From assembly GCF_002091475.1 (NCBI RefSeq), contig NZ_BCTR01000062.1:1-39596 (forward strand): DNA of 39,596 bases, read 5' to 3'. The notes beneath the pieces were generated by a model, which worked only from the letters and a program-made list of their open reading frames with translations, was not told where the DNA came from and did not search any database. Shown here one piece after another: positions 15,402-23,608 of this stretch (position 1 is the first letter of the stretch; every line of letters starts with the position of its first letter). A program made the translations under genes and the position numbers. This DNA is from Sphingomonas azotifigens NBRC 15497 (GTDB lineage: Bacteria > Pseudomonadota > Alphaproteobacteria > Sphingomonadales > Sphingomonadaceae).

Positions 15402-16537
15402 GCGGCCTCTCGGTTCGGTTCCTCAAGCTGGAACGGTATTTCGATCTCAACGCTGAAACCTTCCCCGGGTTTCGTTCGCGTCTCGAAACGATGGTCAGGC
15501 CCGAAAGCCTGCGCCAGACGTTCCCTGATATTGGCGAGCCCCACGCCGGTGGAGAGCGTCGGCCTCGGACGCGCTTCGATCAATCCCGGACCCGTATCGG
15601 ACACGGCGATCTGCACCCTATCGCCGGTGAGCCGAGCCGAAACGATGATGTCGGCGCCGTCCTCCTGCGTGCTGACGGCATATTTGATCGCGTTTTCGAC
15701 CAGAGGCTGGAGCAGCAGCGACGGCAGCCGGCCCTTGGCGACGCGCGGATCGAGGTCGAAATGCATGCGCAGCCGCTCGTCGAAGCGCATCTTCTCGATC
15801 TCGAGATAGAGCTTCAGCGTCTCGATCTCCTGCGCCAGCGTGACGTGCGCGGTCGGCTCGTTGGCCAACGTGTAGCGCAGGAAGGAGGACAGGCGCGACA
15901 GCATGATGTTCGCCTTCTCGGTCTGCTTGAGCAGCACCAGCGTCGAGATCGAGTTGAGCGTGTTGAACAGGAAATGCGGGTTGAGCTGGTAGCGCAGCAT
16001 CGCCAGCTGCGCGCTGGACGCCTGGTTCTCCAGGATCTGCATCTGGTCGATCTGCTGCTCGACGATCAGGTAGAAATTGATCCCGAAATACAGCGCCGAC
16101 CAGCCCGCGAGCACGGTGAAGGTGAGGAAGCTGTAGCCCACCACCCGCGCCACGGTGATGCCGGGCTCGGCCGCGGTGAAGGAATAGGTGAAGGCCTCCA
16201 GCACGGCATAGATCAGCGTCGCTGCGCCCAGGGTGGCGAGGGTCAGCAGCACCGCCGGGATGCGCGGCAGGCGCCGGTAGAAGCCGTAGAGCGCGGACAG
16301 CAGCAGCGTCAGGCAATAGCCGACGATCGCCTCGATGATCGCCTTGATCAGCGCCTCGGCCGAAAGGCCGTTCGAGATCGACGAGACCGAGCGCAGCAGC
16401 AGATAGCCGCTCCAGCCGGTCGCCTGCAGAATCCAGAAGGCGCGGCCCTTGTCTTCGAAGAAGGGGCGCGAAAACAGATCGGGCTGGGGAAGGCCCAGCG
16501 TTCTGGCGCGCGAGTGAGGAAGCGAAGTCTTTGCCAC
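15398..16537 (-). CDS. LytS/YehU-type sensor histidine kinase
   Basis: A 379-residue membrane kinase. About four hydrophobic segments (about 37-52, 67-88, 93-118, 130-160) make up the sensor region without a recognisable extracellular domain. The His_kinase domain carries LRYQLNPHFLFNTLNSI with phosphorylated His188, followed by an HATPase domain with LVENAIKYA (N box), DTGPGL (G1) and GVGLANIRERL (G2). This is the family that partners LytTR regulators, and the response regulator gene overlaps its end by 4 bp. The chosen start is GTG at 16537 (MAKTSLPH); a later start is possible because the first 30 residues are not conserved-looking. The ligand sensed is unknown. Confidence 0.92.
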   Translation of the reverse strand: MAKTSLPHSRARTLGLPQPDLFSRPFFEDKGRAFWILQATGWSGYLLLRSVSSISNGLSAEALIKAIIEAIVGYCLTLLLSALYGFYRRLPRIPAVLLTLATLGAATLIYAVLEAFTYSFTAAEPGITVARVVGYSFLTFTVLAGWSALYFGINFYLIVEQQIDQMQILENQASSAQLAMLRYQLNPHFLFNTLNSISTLVLLKQTEKANIMLSRLSSFLRYTLANEPTAHVTLAQEIETLKLYLEIEKMRFDERLRMHFDLDPRVAKGRLPSLLLQPLVENAIKYAVSTQEDGADIIVSARLTGDRVQIAVSDTGPGLIEARPRPTLSTGVGLANIRERLAQAFGPDHRFETRTKPGEGFSVEIEIPFQLEEPNREAA

Positions 16538-16570
16538 CCGGCGGCTTTATCATCGCGGCAGCGAGCGGGC

Positions 16571-16605
16571 AAAAAAAATGCCGGGCGCTTGGGGCGCCCG
16601 GCATT
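16571..16605 (-). terminator. Strong intrinsic terminator after the Oar-like receptor gene
   Basis: A perfect 12-bp stem (16577-16588 with 16594-16605, arms AATGCCGGGCGC/GCGCCCGGCATT) with a 5-nt loop, followed on the minus strand by eight Ts (As at 16571-16578). It lies 21 bp past the receptor stop and before the kinase start on the same strand, so it insulates the kinase operon from the highly expressed type of receptor gene. It is the clearest rho-independent terminator in the window. Confidence 0.92.
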
Positions 16606-16626
16606 CTTGAAGGGTTGTCGTGCCGC

Positions 16627-19600
16627 TTAGAAGCTGAAGCGGGCGCCGACGCGGATCGCGTAGAGCGACGAACCGTTCGTGGTGATCAGATCGTCCGCGA
16701 GGTTCTGCGACGAGGTCGGCTGCGAGTAGAGATACTGGCCGCACGGGTTGGTGCCGCTCGCCACGCAGGCCACCCGCACCACCGACTTGTAGTAGGGGAA
16801 GGCGGTGCGGAGCTGCTGGCCCCAGCGCGGGTTGATAAGGTTGGTGAAGTTCTCGATGTCCGCGAACACCGAGACCCGCGAGCCGAGGAACGCCGGGACT
16901 TCCTGCTCGACGTGCAGGTCGACCTTGGTGAACCACTTCGAGCGGAAGGCGTTACGCGGCGCGATCTGGCCGCGATAGTTCTTCAGCCCGCTCGAGGCGA
17001 TCAGCGATTCCACCGCCGTCTGCGTGGCCTGGTCGGCATAGACGACACGGGTGTCGTTCACCTGCGGCACGTAGAACAGGTAGCGGTTGTTGTTGCCGAC
17101 GGTACCGAACACGTTCCCCGCCTGGCCACGGCCATTGGCTTCCTGGAAGGTGTAGCTGAACGGCGAGCCGCTGCGGGTTTCACCGAACAGGTCGATCCGG
17201 GTCTTGTAGTCGCCGAAGAACGCGTGGTCGAACGACACGTTGTACTTGAACGAGCTGCGGACCTCGTCGTTCGAGTGGCCATAGCCGCCGAAGTTCGGAT
17301 CGAAATAGGCGCCGTTGTTGTAGATCGACGAGGCGATCGACGAGGTCAGGCCGCCGGCATCCTTCACCCACTGATAGGTGTAGCTGCCGCCGATGCCGAG
17401 ACCCCAGTCGAAGTCCTTGCGGAAGTGGACCACGCCCACCCAGCTGCGGCCCTTGTCGGTGTTGGTCAGCAGATAGTCGCCGTTGGTGTCGGTCGGGTTC
17501 GCAGTGATGATGCTCGCATAGCGCGGGCGGCCGTCCGGCGTGGTGGTGCCGTTCTGCCGCGAGCGGATGTCGGTCACGATCACCTGGTTGCGGACCTTCG
17601 AGTACAGACCGTCGACGCCGAAGTTCCAGCCCTCGCCCAGTGCACCCAGCGGACCATCATAGTTGACGGACAGCGTGGCGCGCAGCTGCGACGGCAGCTT
17701 GAAGTTGGGATCCAGCGCGTTGAGCGTGGTCAGCGTGTTCGGGTTCGAGGTGAGGCCGGCTGCTGCGGTCTGCAGCGCGGTGTTGGCCGCTGCCGGGATG
17801 GTGTTGATGTTGACGTTCTGCAGGATCGACTGCGCAGCCGCGTTGGTGATGTTGTTCAGCTGGTAGATGCCGCCATCGGTCTGACGCGCCGAAATCGAGG
17901 TGTTGAGCACGCCCGTGTTCGAGAACGAGTTGCCGATATAGACGTCCGGCGAACCGCCGCCGAAGATCGCCACGCCGCCGCGGACGGAGACGTGGTTGAC
18001 CGGCGTATAGTCGAAGCCGAAGCGCGGCTGGAGCAGACCGCGACCGCTGACGAAGCTGCTGTTCGAGAAGCCATAGCGGTTCGAGAAGACCGGGTTGGCC
18101 GCCGGGCGGGTGTGGCCGCCGAACAGATCGTAGCGCACGCCCATCGTCAGGTTCAGGTCCGGCGTTGCCGCCCAGTTATCCTGCAGGCCGAAGGTGTAGG
18201 TGTCGTACGAGAACTTCGCCGCCGCATCGTTCGGGTTGAGGCTGCCAGCGTTGTTGTAGCTGAACGACTGGGCGTTGCCAGTGGCGAAGTCGAGCAGCGA
18301 GTCGAAGTAATAGGTGCCCGCCGACGGGTTCACGAAGAGGTTGTAGTTCTTCGTGTGCTGGTATTCGGCCAGCATGCGGAAGGTGTGCGAACCGGCGCGC
18401 AGACGGCCGAGGAACGAACCGCCCCAGGTCTCGACCTTCAGGATGTTCGACTGGCTCGGACCGCCCGGGCCGATGATGACCTGCGGGGTGTTGCTCGGGC
18501 ACACGGTGCTGGCATTGGTGGTGACGCTGGTGCCGTTGTTGCTGCGATCCGAAACCGGCGCGGTGCAGATGCTGAACTGCGCGGCGCGGCCCATCAGCGG
18601 GATCTGGCCGCTGTTGTACTTCTTGTAGAGCGCGCGAATTTCGGTGGAGAACTGGCTGCTCCACTCCGAGTTCAGCTGCGCGACGCCGGCATAGGTTTCG
18701 TTCGGCTTGGTATAGGCGTTCGACGCCAGGCCCAGCGAGGTGGTGCTGGTGGTCGTCGGGACGATCAGCTCGTCCTTGGTGTAGATGCCGGTGAGCGCGA
18801 GGCGCTGCGTGTCCGAGATGTTGGCGTCGATCTTGGCGACGACGCGGTCGTCCTTGTCACCATTGTTCCGCAGGATGCCGCCGGCATTGTAGCCGTACTT
18901 GCTCTGGGCGAGATCCTGGATGGCCTTGACGGTGGCCGAGGTCAGCCCGGTGACCGGGTTGCCGGCATTGTCGTCGACCGTGCCATAGGTGATCGGCAGG
19001 CTGGCGCGGACGCGCTCGGCGGCGACCATGAAGAACAGCTTGTCCTTGATGATCGGGCCGGACAGTTCGGCGCCGAAGTCCTTCGAGGTGAAGTTCGGCT
19101 GCACGATGCGGCCGGCGGTGTTCTTCACATAGGGCTTGGTGCGATGGCCGGTCAGGTCGTCGCTGTTATAGGTGTAGAAGCCGGTGCCGTGGAACTGGTT
19201 GGTACCCGACTTCAGGATCGCGTTGACGACGCCGCCCTGGAAGAAGCCTTCGCGGATGTCGTACGGCGCGACCTTGGTTTCGAACTGGCCGATGGCGTCG
19301 AGCGGCACCGGACCGCGGCGCGAGGGCAGCGCGTCGGGGTTCAGGCCGAAGCTGTCGGTGATCGGCACGCCGTCGATGGTGAAGCGGTTGAAGCGCGGGT
19401 TCTGGCCGGCGAACGAAACCTGGCGGCCGGTCGACGAGCTGGTGTCGAGCGTGGCGAACGGATCGCGGCGCATCAGGTCACGAATGTCGCGGTTGACCGA
19501 GGCGACCTTCGAGATGTCCTGCGCGGTCAGCGTGGTGGTCGGGCCGGTGGCGCGCGAACCGGCGCCGCTCACCGAGCGCGCGGTCACAACCAGCTCGGCG

Positions 19601-19938
19601 CCGCCGCTGGCGTCGGCGACTTCGACCGGCAGCTCGAACGGCTGGCCGGCGAGCGTGAAGATGTCGGTGATCGTCTTGTTGCCCGACGCGCTGGTCACTT
19701 CAACGGTGTAGGGGCCGCCGGCGCGCAGACCGGAGAAGGTGAAATTGCCCTGCGAATCCGCCTTGGTCGACGAACGCGTGCCCGAGGGAACGTGCGTGGC
19801 AACCAGCGTCGCGTCCGCAATCGGCGCGCCATTGGCGGTCACGGTGCCGCGGATCGTCGAGGTGGTTTCCTGCGCGTGCGCGGCAACCGGAACAACCAGC
19901 GCGGCCGCAGCCACGCTTGCAAGATAGTGCATTCGCAT
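16627..19938 (-). CDS. Oar-like TonB-dependent receptor with N-terminal carboxypeptidase-regulatory domain
   Basis: An 1103-residue outer-membrane protein. A signal peptide (1-22, ending VAAHAQ) is followed by a carboxypeptidase-regulatory-like beta-sandwich (about 28-95: STIRGTVTANGAPIADATL and GNFTFSGLRAGGPYTVEV), a plug domain (about 110-240, with FNRFTIDGVPITDSFG and GGVVNAILKSGTN), and a large barrel ending in YAIRVGARFSF. This arrangement is that of Oar/CarboxypepD_reg receptors, abundant in sphingomonads and often linked to oligosaccharide or peptide uptake. The start MRMHYLAS has AAAAAAGGGA upstream; ATG three codons later is also possible. A strong terminator follows. Ligand unknown. 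Confidence 0.93.
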   Translation of the reverse strand: MRMHYLASVAAAALVVPVAAHAQETTSTIRGTVTANGAPIADATLVATHVPSGTRSSTKADSQGNFTFSGLRAGGPYTVEVTSASGNKTITDIFTLAGQPFELPVEVADASGGAELVVTARSVSGAGSRATGPTTTLTAQDISKVASVNRDIRDLMRRDPFATLDTSSSTGRQVSFAGQNPRFNRFTIDGVPITDSFGLNPDALPSRRGPVPLDAIGQFETKVAPYDIREGFFQGGVVNAILKSGTNQFHGTGFYTYNSDDLTGHRTKPYVKNTAGRIVQPNFTSKDFGAELSGPIIKDKLFFMVAAERVRASLPITYGTVDDNAGNPVTGLTSATVKAIQDLAQSKYGYNAGGILRNNGDKDDRVVAKIDANISDTQRLALTGIYTKDELIVPTTTSTTSLGLASNAYTKPNETYAGVAQLNSEWSSQFSTEIRALYKKYNSGQIPLMGRAAQFSICTAPVSDRSNNGTSVTTNASTVCPSNTPQVIIGPGGPSQSNILKVETWGGSFLGRLRAGSHTFRMLAEYQHTKNYNLFVNPSAGTYYFDSLLDFATGNAQSFSYNNAGSLNPNDAAAKFSYDTYTFGLQDNWAATPDLNLTMGVRYDLFGGHTRPAANPVFSNRYGFSNSSFVSGRGLLQPRFGFDYTPVNHVSVRGGVAIFGGGSPDVYIGNSFSNTGVLNTSISARQTDGGIYQLNNITNAAAQSILQNVNINTIPAAANTALQTAAAGLTSNPNTLTTLNALDPNFKLPSQLRATLSVNYDGPLGALGEGWNFGVDGLYSKVRNQVIVTDIRSRQNGTTTPDGRPRYASIITANPTDTNGDYLLTNTDKGRSWVGVVHFRKDFDWGLGIGGSYTYQWVKDAGGLTSSIASSIYNNGAYFDPNFGGYGHSNDEVRSSFKYNVSFDHAFFGDYKTRIDLFGETRSGSPFSYTFQEANGRGQAGNVFGTVGNNNRYLFYVPQVNDTRVVYADQATQTAVESLIASSGLKNYRGQIAPRNAFRSKWFTKVDLHVEQEVPAFLGSRVSVFADIENFTNLINPRWGQQLRTAFPYYKSVVRVACVASGTNPCGQYLYSQPTSSQNLADDLITTNGSSLYAIRVGARFSF

Positions 19939-20029
19939 CGAGAGTTCCCTTTTTTAGCCTGTGGCTACCAGTCGTGGCACTTCGCGCGCCATCTGTCCGG
20001 CTGCCCCCCTGCTCGGCTTTCTTTGCGAA

Positions 20030-20040
20030 ATTGTGACAAT
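20030..20040. promoter_or_regulatory. Small inverted repeat upstream of the Oar-like receptor
   Basis: ATTGTGACAAT is a 5+1+5 perfect inverted repeat about 92 bp upstream of the receptor start, in the 146-bp gap (19939-20084) after ligA that must hold the receptor promoter. It could be an operator half or chance; no regulator is assigned. Confidence 0.25.
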
Positions 20041-20084
20041 GAACGCCAGCTTAATGTTCGATGATGGTGCGTTGCAAAAACACA

Positions 20085-22211
20085 TCACTCCGAAGCGTTT
20101 ACGATCTCTAGCCAATCCGCTTCGCTGATCACCCGGATGCCGAGATCCGCTGCCTTTTTGAGCTTCGACCCGGCGCCCGGCCCGGCGATCACCAGATCCG
20201 TCTTCGCGGACACCGACCCCGAAACCCGCGCGCCCAGCCGCTCGGCCTGTGCCTTGGCCTCGTCGCGGCTGACCGCCTCCAGCGTGCCGGTGAAGACGAG
20301 CGTCTTGCCGGTTACTTCCGAGTCGCGCGATTCCACCACGAACGGCGGGGGCGCGACTTCGCCGAGCAGATCGAGCCAGGCGGCGCGATTGTGCGGCTCG
20401 TGGAAGAAATCGGCCAGCGCATGGCCGACGGCCGCGCCGACATTCTCCACGCCGATCCGCTCGGCGATCGCCTTGTCGAGCCGGGTGCGGTGCTTCGCTT
20501 CCGTCTCGCCGAGCTGCGGCTGAGTCGCTTCGCGCAAGCCGATCAGCTCGTCCGCCAGCGCCTCGAGCGCGGGCAGGGTGACATAGCGCTTGAGCAGGTC
20601 GCGCGCGGTGATCGCGCCGATATGACGGATGCCGAGGCCGAACAGCAGCCGGGCGGCATCGGGCGCGCGCTTCGTCTCGATCGCGGCGAGCAGGCTGTCG
20701 ACCGACTTTTCCTGCCAGCCTTCGCGGCCGAGCAGCGCCTTGCTGTGCTGCGCTAGGCGGAAGATATCGGCCGGCTCGGCAATCCAGCCCAGGTCGAGCA
20801 GTTCGATCAGCGTCTTCTCGCCCAGCCCGTCGATGTCGAGCGCGCCGCGGCTGACGAAATGCTTCAAGCGCTCCAGCCGCTGCGCCGGGCAGATCAGGCC
20901 GCCGGTGCAGCGGACATCGACTTCGCCTTCCTCGGCGACGGCTTCGGACTGGCAGATCGGGCAGTGGGTGGGGAAGTGCCAGTCGGCGCGCGGCTCGTCG
21001 CGCGTCAGGTTCTCGACGATCTGCGGGATGACGTCGCCGGCGCGCTGGAGCACCACCCGGTCGCCGGGACGCACCCCCAGTCGCGCGATCTCGTCGGCAT
21101 TGTGCAGCGTCGCGTTGCTGACGACGACGCCGCCCACCGTCACCGGCTCCAGCCGGGCGACCGGGGTAAGCTTGCCGGTGCGGCCGACCTGGATGTCGAT
21201 CGCCTGCAGCGTGGTCTGGGCGCGCTCGGCGGGGAATTTGTGCGCGAGGCCCCAGCGCGGCGCGCGGCCGACAGTGCCCAGCCGCTCCTGCCAATCGAGT
21301 CGGTCGACCTTGTAGACCACGCCGTCGATGTCGAACGGCAGGTCGGCGCGGCGGGTCTCGATCGCGCGGTACTGGGCGAGCGCGTCTTGCAGCGTGGGCG
21401 CGCGGACGAACAGGTCGGAGACCGGGAAGCCCCAGGCGCGAATCCGGTCGATCGCCTCATATTGCTTGTCGGCGAGCGGTTCGCTCAGTTCGCCCCAGCC
21501 CCAGGCGAGGAAGCGCAGCGGCCGCGTCGCGGTGACGGCGGCGTCCTTCTGGCGCAGCGAGCCGGCGGCGGCATTGCGCGGATTGGCGAACTGGCGGGCC
21601 TCCTTGCCGGTCTCCTCGGCTTCGAGCAGCAGCCGGGCATTGAGCGCGGCGAAATCGGCCTTGGCCATATAGACTTCGCCGCGCACCTCGCAGACCGGCG
21701 GGGCGCCTTCGATGCGATGGGGGATGTCTCGAATCGTGCGGACATTGGGGGTCACGTCCTCGCCGATGCGGCCGTCGCCGCGGGTGAGCGCCTGGACGAG
21801 GTCGCCATTCTCGTAGCGCAGCGAGCAGGACAGGCCGTCGATCTTGGGCTCGGCGGTGAGCTCGATCGCAGCATCGTCGGGCAGCTTCAGGAAGCGGCGG
21901 ACGCGGCCGAGGAAATCGGCGATGTCCTCGTCCGAAAAGCCGTTGTCGAGGCTGAACATCGGCCGCGCATGCGCGACCTTGGCCAGCGGGCCCGAGGGCG
22001 TGGCGCCGACCTGGCGCGAGGGCGAATCGGCGCGGACGAGATCCGGGAAGGCGGCTTCGAGCGCGGCATTGCGGCGGACCAGCGCGTCGAACTCCGCGTC
22101 GCTGATCTCGGGCGCGTCCGCGTCGTGATAGCGGCGGTTATGGTGCGCGATCTCGGCGGCGAGGCGTTCCAGCTCGGCGGCGGCGTCTTCGGGCGTGCGG
22201 GGCAGCGTCAT
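20085..22211 (-). CDS. ligA: NAD-dependent DNA ligase
   Basis: A 708-residue replicative ligase that seals nicks using NAD+. Domains in order: Ia region (YHDADAPEISDAEFDAL, about 28-45), adenylation domain with the AMP-accepting Lys123 in AEPKIDGLS, OB fold, a four-cysteine zinc finger (CPICQ...RCTGGLICP, about 410-440), helix-hairpin-helix repeats, and a C-terminal BRCT domain (about 625-705) with LVFTGTLE and DLVIAGPGAGSKL. Length is slightly above the E. coli enzyme's 671 residues. The start MTLPRTPEDAA is the natural one. It lies 32 bp downstream of the membrane-protein operon and may be partly co-transcribed with it. Confidence 0.97.
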   Translation of the reverse strand: MTLPRTPEDAAAELERLAAEIAHHNRRYHDADAPEISDAEFDALVRRNAALEAAFPDLVRADSPSRQVGATPSGPLAKVAHARPMFSLDNGFSDEDIADFLGRVRRFLKLPDDAAIELTAEPKIDGLSCSLRYENGDLVQALTRGDGRIGEDVTPNVRTIRDIPHRIEGAPPVCEVRGEVYMAKADFAALNARLLLEAEETGKEARQFANPRNAAAGSLRQKDAAVTATRPLRFLAWGWGELSEPLADKQYEAIDRIRAWGFPVSDLFVRAPTLQDALAQYRAIETRRADLPFDIDGVVYKVDRLDWQERLGTVGRAPRWGLAHKFPAERAQTTLQAIDIQVGRTGKLTPVARLEPVTVGGVVVSNATLHNADEIARLGVRPGDRVVLQRAGDVIPQIVENLTRDEPRADWHFPTHCPICQSEAVAEEGEVDVRCTGGLICPAQRLERLKHFVSRGALDIDGLGEKTLIELLDLGWIAEPADIFRLAQHSKALLGREGWQEKSVDSLLAAIETKRAPDAARLLFGLGIRHIGAITARDLLKRYVTLPALEALADELIGLREATQPQLGETEAKHRTRLDKAIAERIGVENVGAAVGHALADFFHEPHNRAAWLDLLGEVAPPPFVVESRDSEVTGKTLVFTGTLEAVSRDEAKAQAERLGARVSGSVSAKTDLVIAGPGAGSKLKKAADLGIRVISEADWLEIVNASE

Positions 22212-22243
22212 GCCCCGCAGCTAGGGGAAGGACGCGCGGCGGA

Positions 22244-22759
22244 TCAAGCCTCCTCCTCGGCCGGGTCGAGCGGGCGGGTGGCCCAGCTGGCGTAGAGGGT
22301 GGGGGCGGCGCCGTAGAGCGTCATCAGGAAGAAGGCGCAGCCCATGGCGCGGAAGCTGATGTCGGACGCCGACCAACTGCCCAGCGCGGCGGCTGCGCTG
22401 ATGCCCCAGAACAGCGCCAGTCCCGCGAAGCCCATGGTCGCAAATCCGACGAGGAAAGCGCGACGGCGAAGATCGCGGTCCCATTCGTCGACATATTCCA
22501 CGGTGCCCCAAGGCTTCAGCGGGCCGAATAGTGGACAAAAGGTGGCAATCACGAAGCTGCACGTCAGCAGGGCGTGGCCGACATATGCCTGCCTCGCGGT
22601 GGAGAGGAACTCGATCCCCAGTCCGGCAAGGGCTAGCGCCAGCGATACCACCGGTGTCCAGCGCAGCAGGCGGCGGCGCGGCGCGCCTTCGGCGAGCGAA
22701 GGAATGCCGCTGCGGCGGGAAAGGTCGTCCAGCGTGACGATGAAGCGGTTGGTCCTCAT
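22244..22759 (-). CDS. Four-helix membrane protein, second paralog of the XRE operon
   Basis: A 171-residue protein with a basic N-terminal tail and about four hydrophobic helices (about 34-52, 62-80, 103-122, 130-155). Between helices 2 and 3 is the motif DEWDRDLRRRA (91-101), which aligns with DECERDMLQRA of the protein encoded just upstream, so the two look like tandem paralogs. The start overlaps the upstream stop by 4 bp. I do not recognise the family. The C terminus is acidic (DPAEEEA). Encoded 32 bp before ligA. Confidence 0.8.
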   Translation of the reverse strand: MRTNRFIVTLDDLSRRSGIPSLAEGAPRRRLLRWTPVVSLALALAGLGIEFLSTARQAYVGHALLTCSFVIATFCPLFGPLKPWGTVEYVDEWDRDLRRRAFLVGFATMGFAGLALFWGISAAAALGSWSASDISFRAMGCAFFLMTLYGAAPTLYASWATRPLDPAEEEA

Positions 22760-23256
22760 AGATCCTCCTCAACGTCGCCCTTCGGCGGCAGCGGCACCAG
22801 GAATTCGGCGAAGAGCACCGGCAGCGCTGCGCCGATGCAGGTTACGATGACCGCGAGGCTCGCCCATTGCTGCCATGATCTTGGCGATGGAGCGCCGAAG
22901 CGGGTGGCGTAGGCAAGCCAGGCCAGGCCGCACACCAGCAGTGCCAGCACCACCCGATAGCTGTAGCTAGAGGCGCGTTGCAGCATGTCCCGCTCACATT
23001 CGTCGAACACGGACAGACCGCGCGGCGTCAGCCAACTGTCCCTTCCGAACGGCGAGATGCGGATACCGAGGATGACGGGGAACAGCACCCCGGCTTCGAA
23101 ACCCCAAAGCGTATCGGGCGCCACCAGCGGGAACATGCGTGCCACGGCATATCCGGCGGCGATCAGGATGCCTGCGACCAACACCCAACGGGTCGAGCGC
23201 CGGCGCCGCTGGCTCGCATGTCTGTCGCCCGTCCATTTGCGCGAATCATACCGCAT
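22756..23256 (-). CDS. Four-helix membrane protein, first paralog of the XRE operon
   Basis: A 166-residue protein with a strongly basic N terminus (about residues 6-24), about four hydrophobic helices (about 24-42, 54-66, 99-117, 130-153) and a cytoplasmic-looking loop with LSVFDECERDMLQRA (81-95). The DE-x-(E/D)-RD-(L/M)-x-x-RA pattern is shared with the next gene. Its ATG shares the A of the regulator's TGA stop (TGATG), so translation is coupled; a GTG one codon earlier is an alternative start. Function unknown; partnership with a small XRE regulator suggests a self-regulated membrane module. Confidence 0.8.
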   Translation of the reverse strand: MRYDSRKWTGDRHASQRRRRSTRWVLVAGILIAAGYAVARMFPLVAPDTLWGFEAGVLFPVILGIRISPFGRDSWLTPRGLSVFDECERDMLQRASSYSYRVVLALLVCGLAWLAYATRFGAPSPRSWQQWASLAVIVTCIGAALPVLFAEFLVPLPPKGDVEEDL

Positions 23257-23498
23257 CACGCGTCTCCCGCCCGGCGCAGTGCAACTGCCACGGGTTCGAA
23301 GGGGTCGAAGGAAAAGAGCAGTTCCACCGGCACGCCGAACACGCGGGCGATCCGCATCGCCAGTTCGAGGCTGGGCTTGTAGTCGCCGCGTTCGAGATAG
23401 CCGATGGTCTGCGGGTTCACCGCCACCGCTTCCGCCAGCGCGCGCCGAGTCATGCCGGATTCGGCACGGAACAACGCGATGCGATTGTGGATGATCAT
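23256..23498 (-). CDS. Small XRE-family transcriptional regulator
   Basis: An 80-residue single-domain helix-turn-helix protein. The fold is read as NRIALFRAESGMTRRALAEA (helices 1-2), VNPQTIGYLERGDY (recognition helix and turn) and PSLELAMRIARVFGVPVELLF (helices 4-5), the standard Cro/CI layout of the YozG-like subgroup. The start ATG at 23498 opens the conserved fold; GGAG lies about 11 nt upstream, and the longer frame from 23543 runs through the palindrome. A perfect palindrome 28 bp upstream is its likely operator. It heads an operon with the two membrane proteins. Confidence 0.9.
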   Translation of the reverse strand: MIIHNRIALFRAESGMTRRALAEAVAVNPQTIGYLERGDYKPSLELAMRIARVFGVPVELLFSFDPFEPVAVALRRAGDA

Positions 23499-23525
23499 GG
23501 AACTATCGCTCCGGCCATTCGATTC

Positions 23526-23560
23526 GTTGTGTATACACAACAAATGTGCAGGTCAATGCC
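23526..23560 (-). promoter_or_regulatory. Candidate promoter and XRE operator: perfect 16-bp palindrome
   Basis: GTTGTGTATACACAAC (23526-23541) is a perfect palindrome 28 bp upstream of the XRE regulator start. On the minus strand it contains TATACA, a plausible -10 box, with TTGACC 15 bp upstream as a short-spaced -35 candidate. A repressor bound here would block the promoter, giving negative autoregulation. It also lies 68 bp upstream of the divergent hydrolase gene, which it might affect. Confidence 0.65.
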
Positions 23561-23608
23561 CGGCCGGACAGGCTTGATCTGCAGCGGCGCGGTTGCGAGA
23601 GAGGGTGG

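Noticed and set aside
16531..20064. Open frame of 1177 codons on the plus strand opposite the Oar-like receptor
   Set aside because: It is a shadow of the receptor gene on the other strand: low-complexity, Arg/Val/Ala/Gly-rich translation without domains, whereas the minus strand gives a full TonB receptor.
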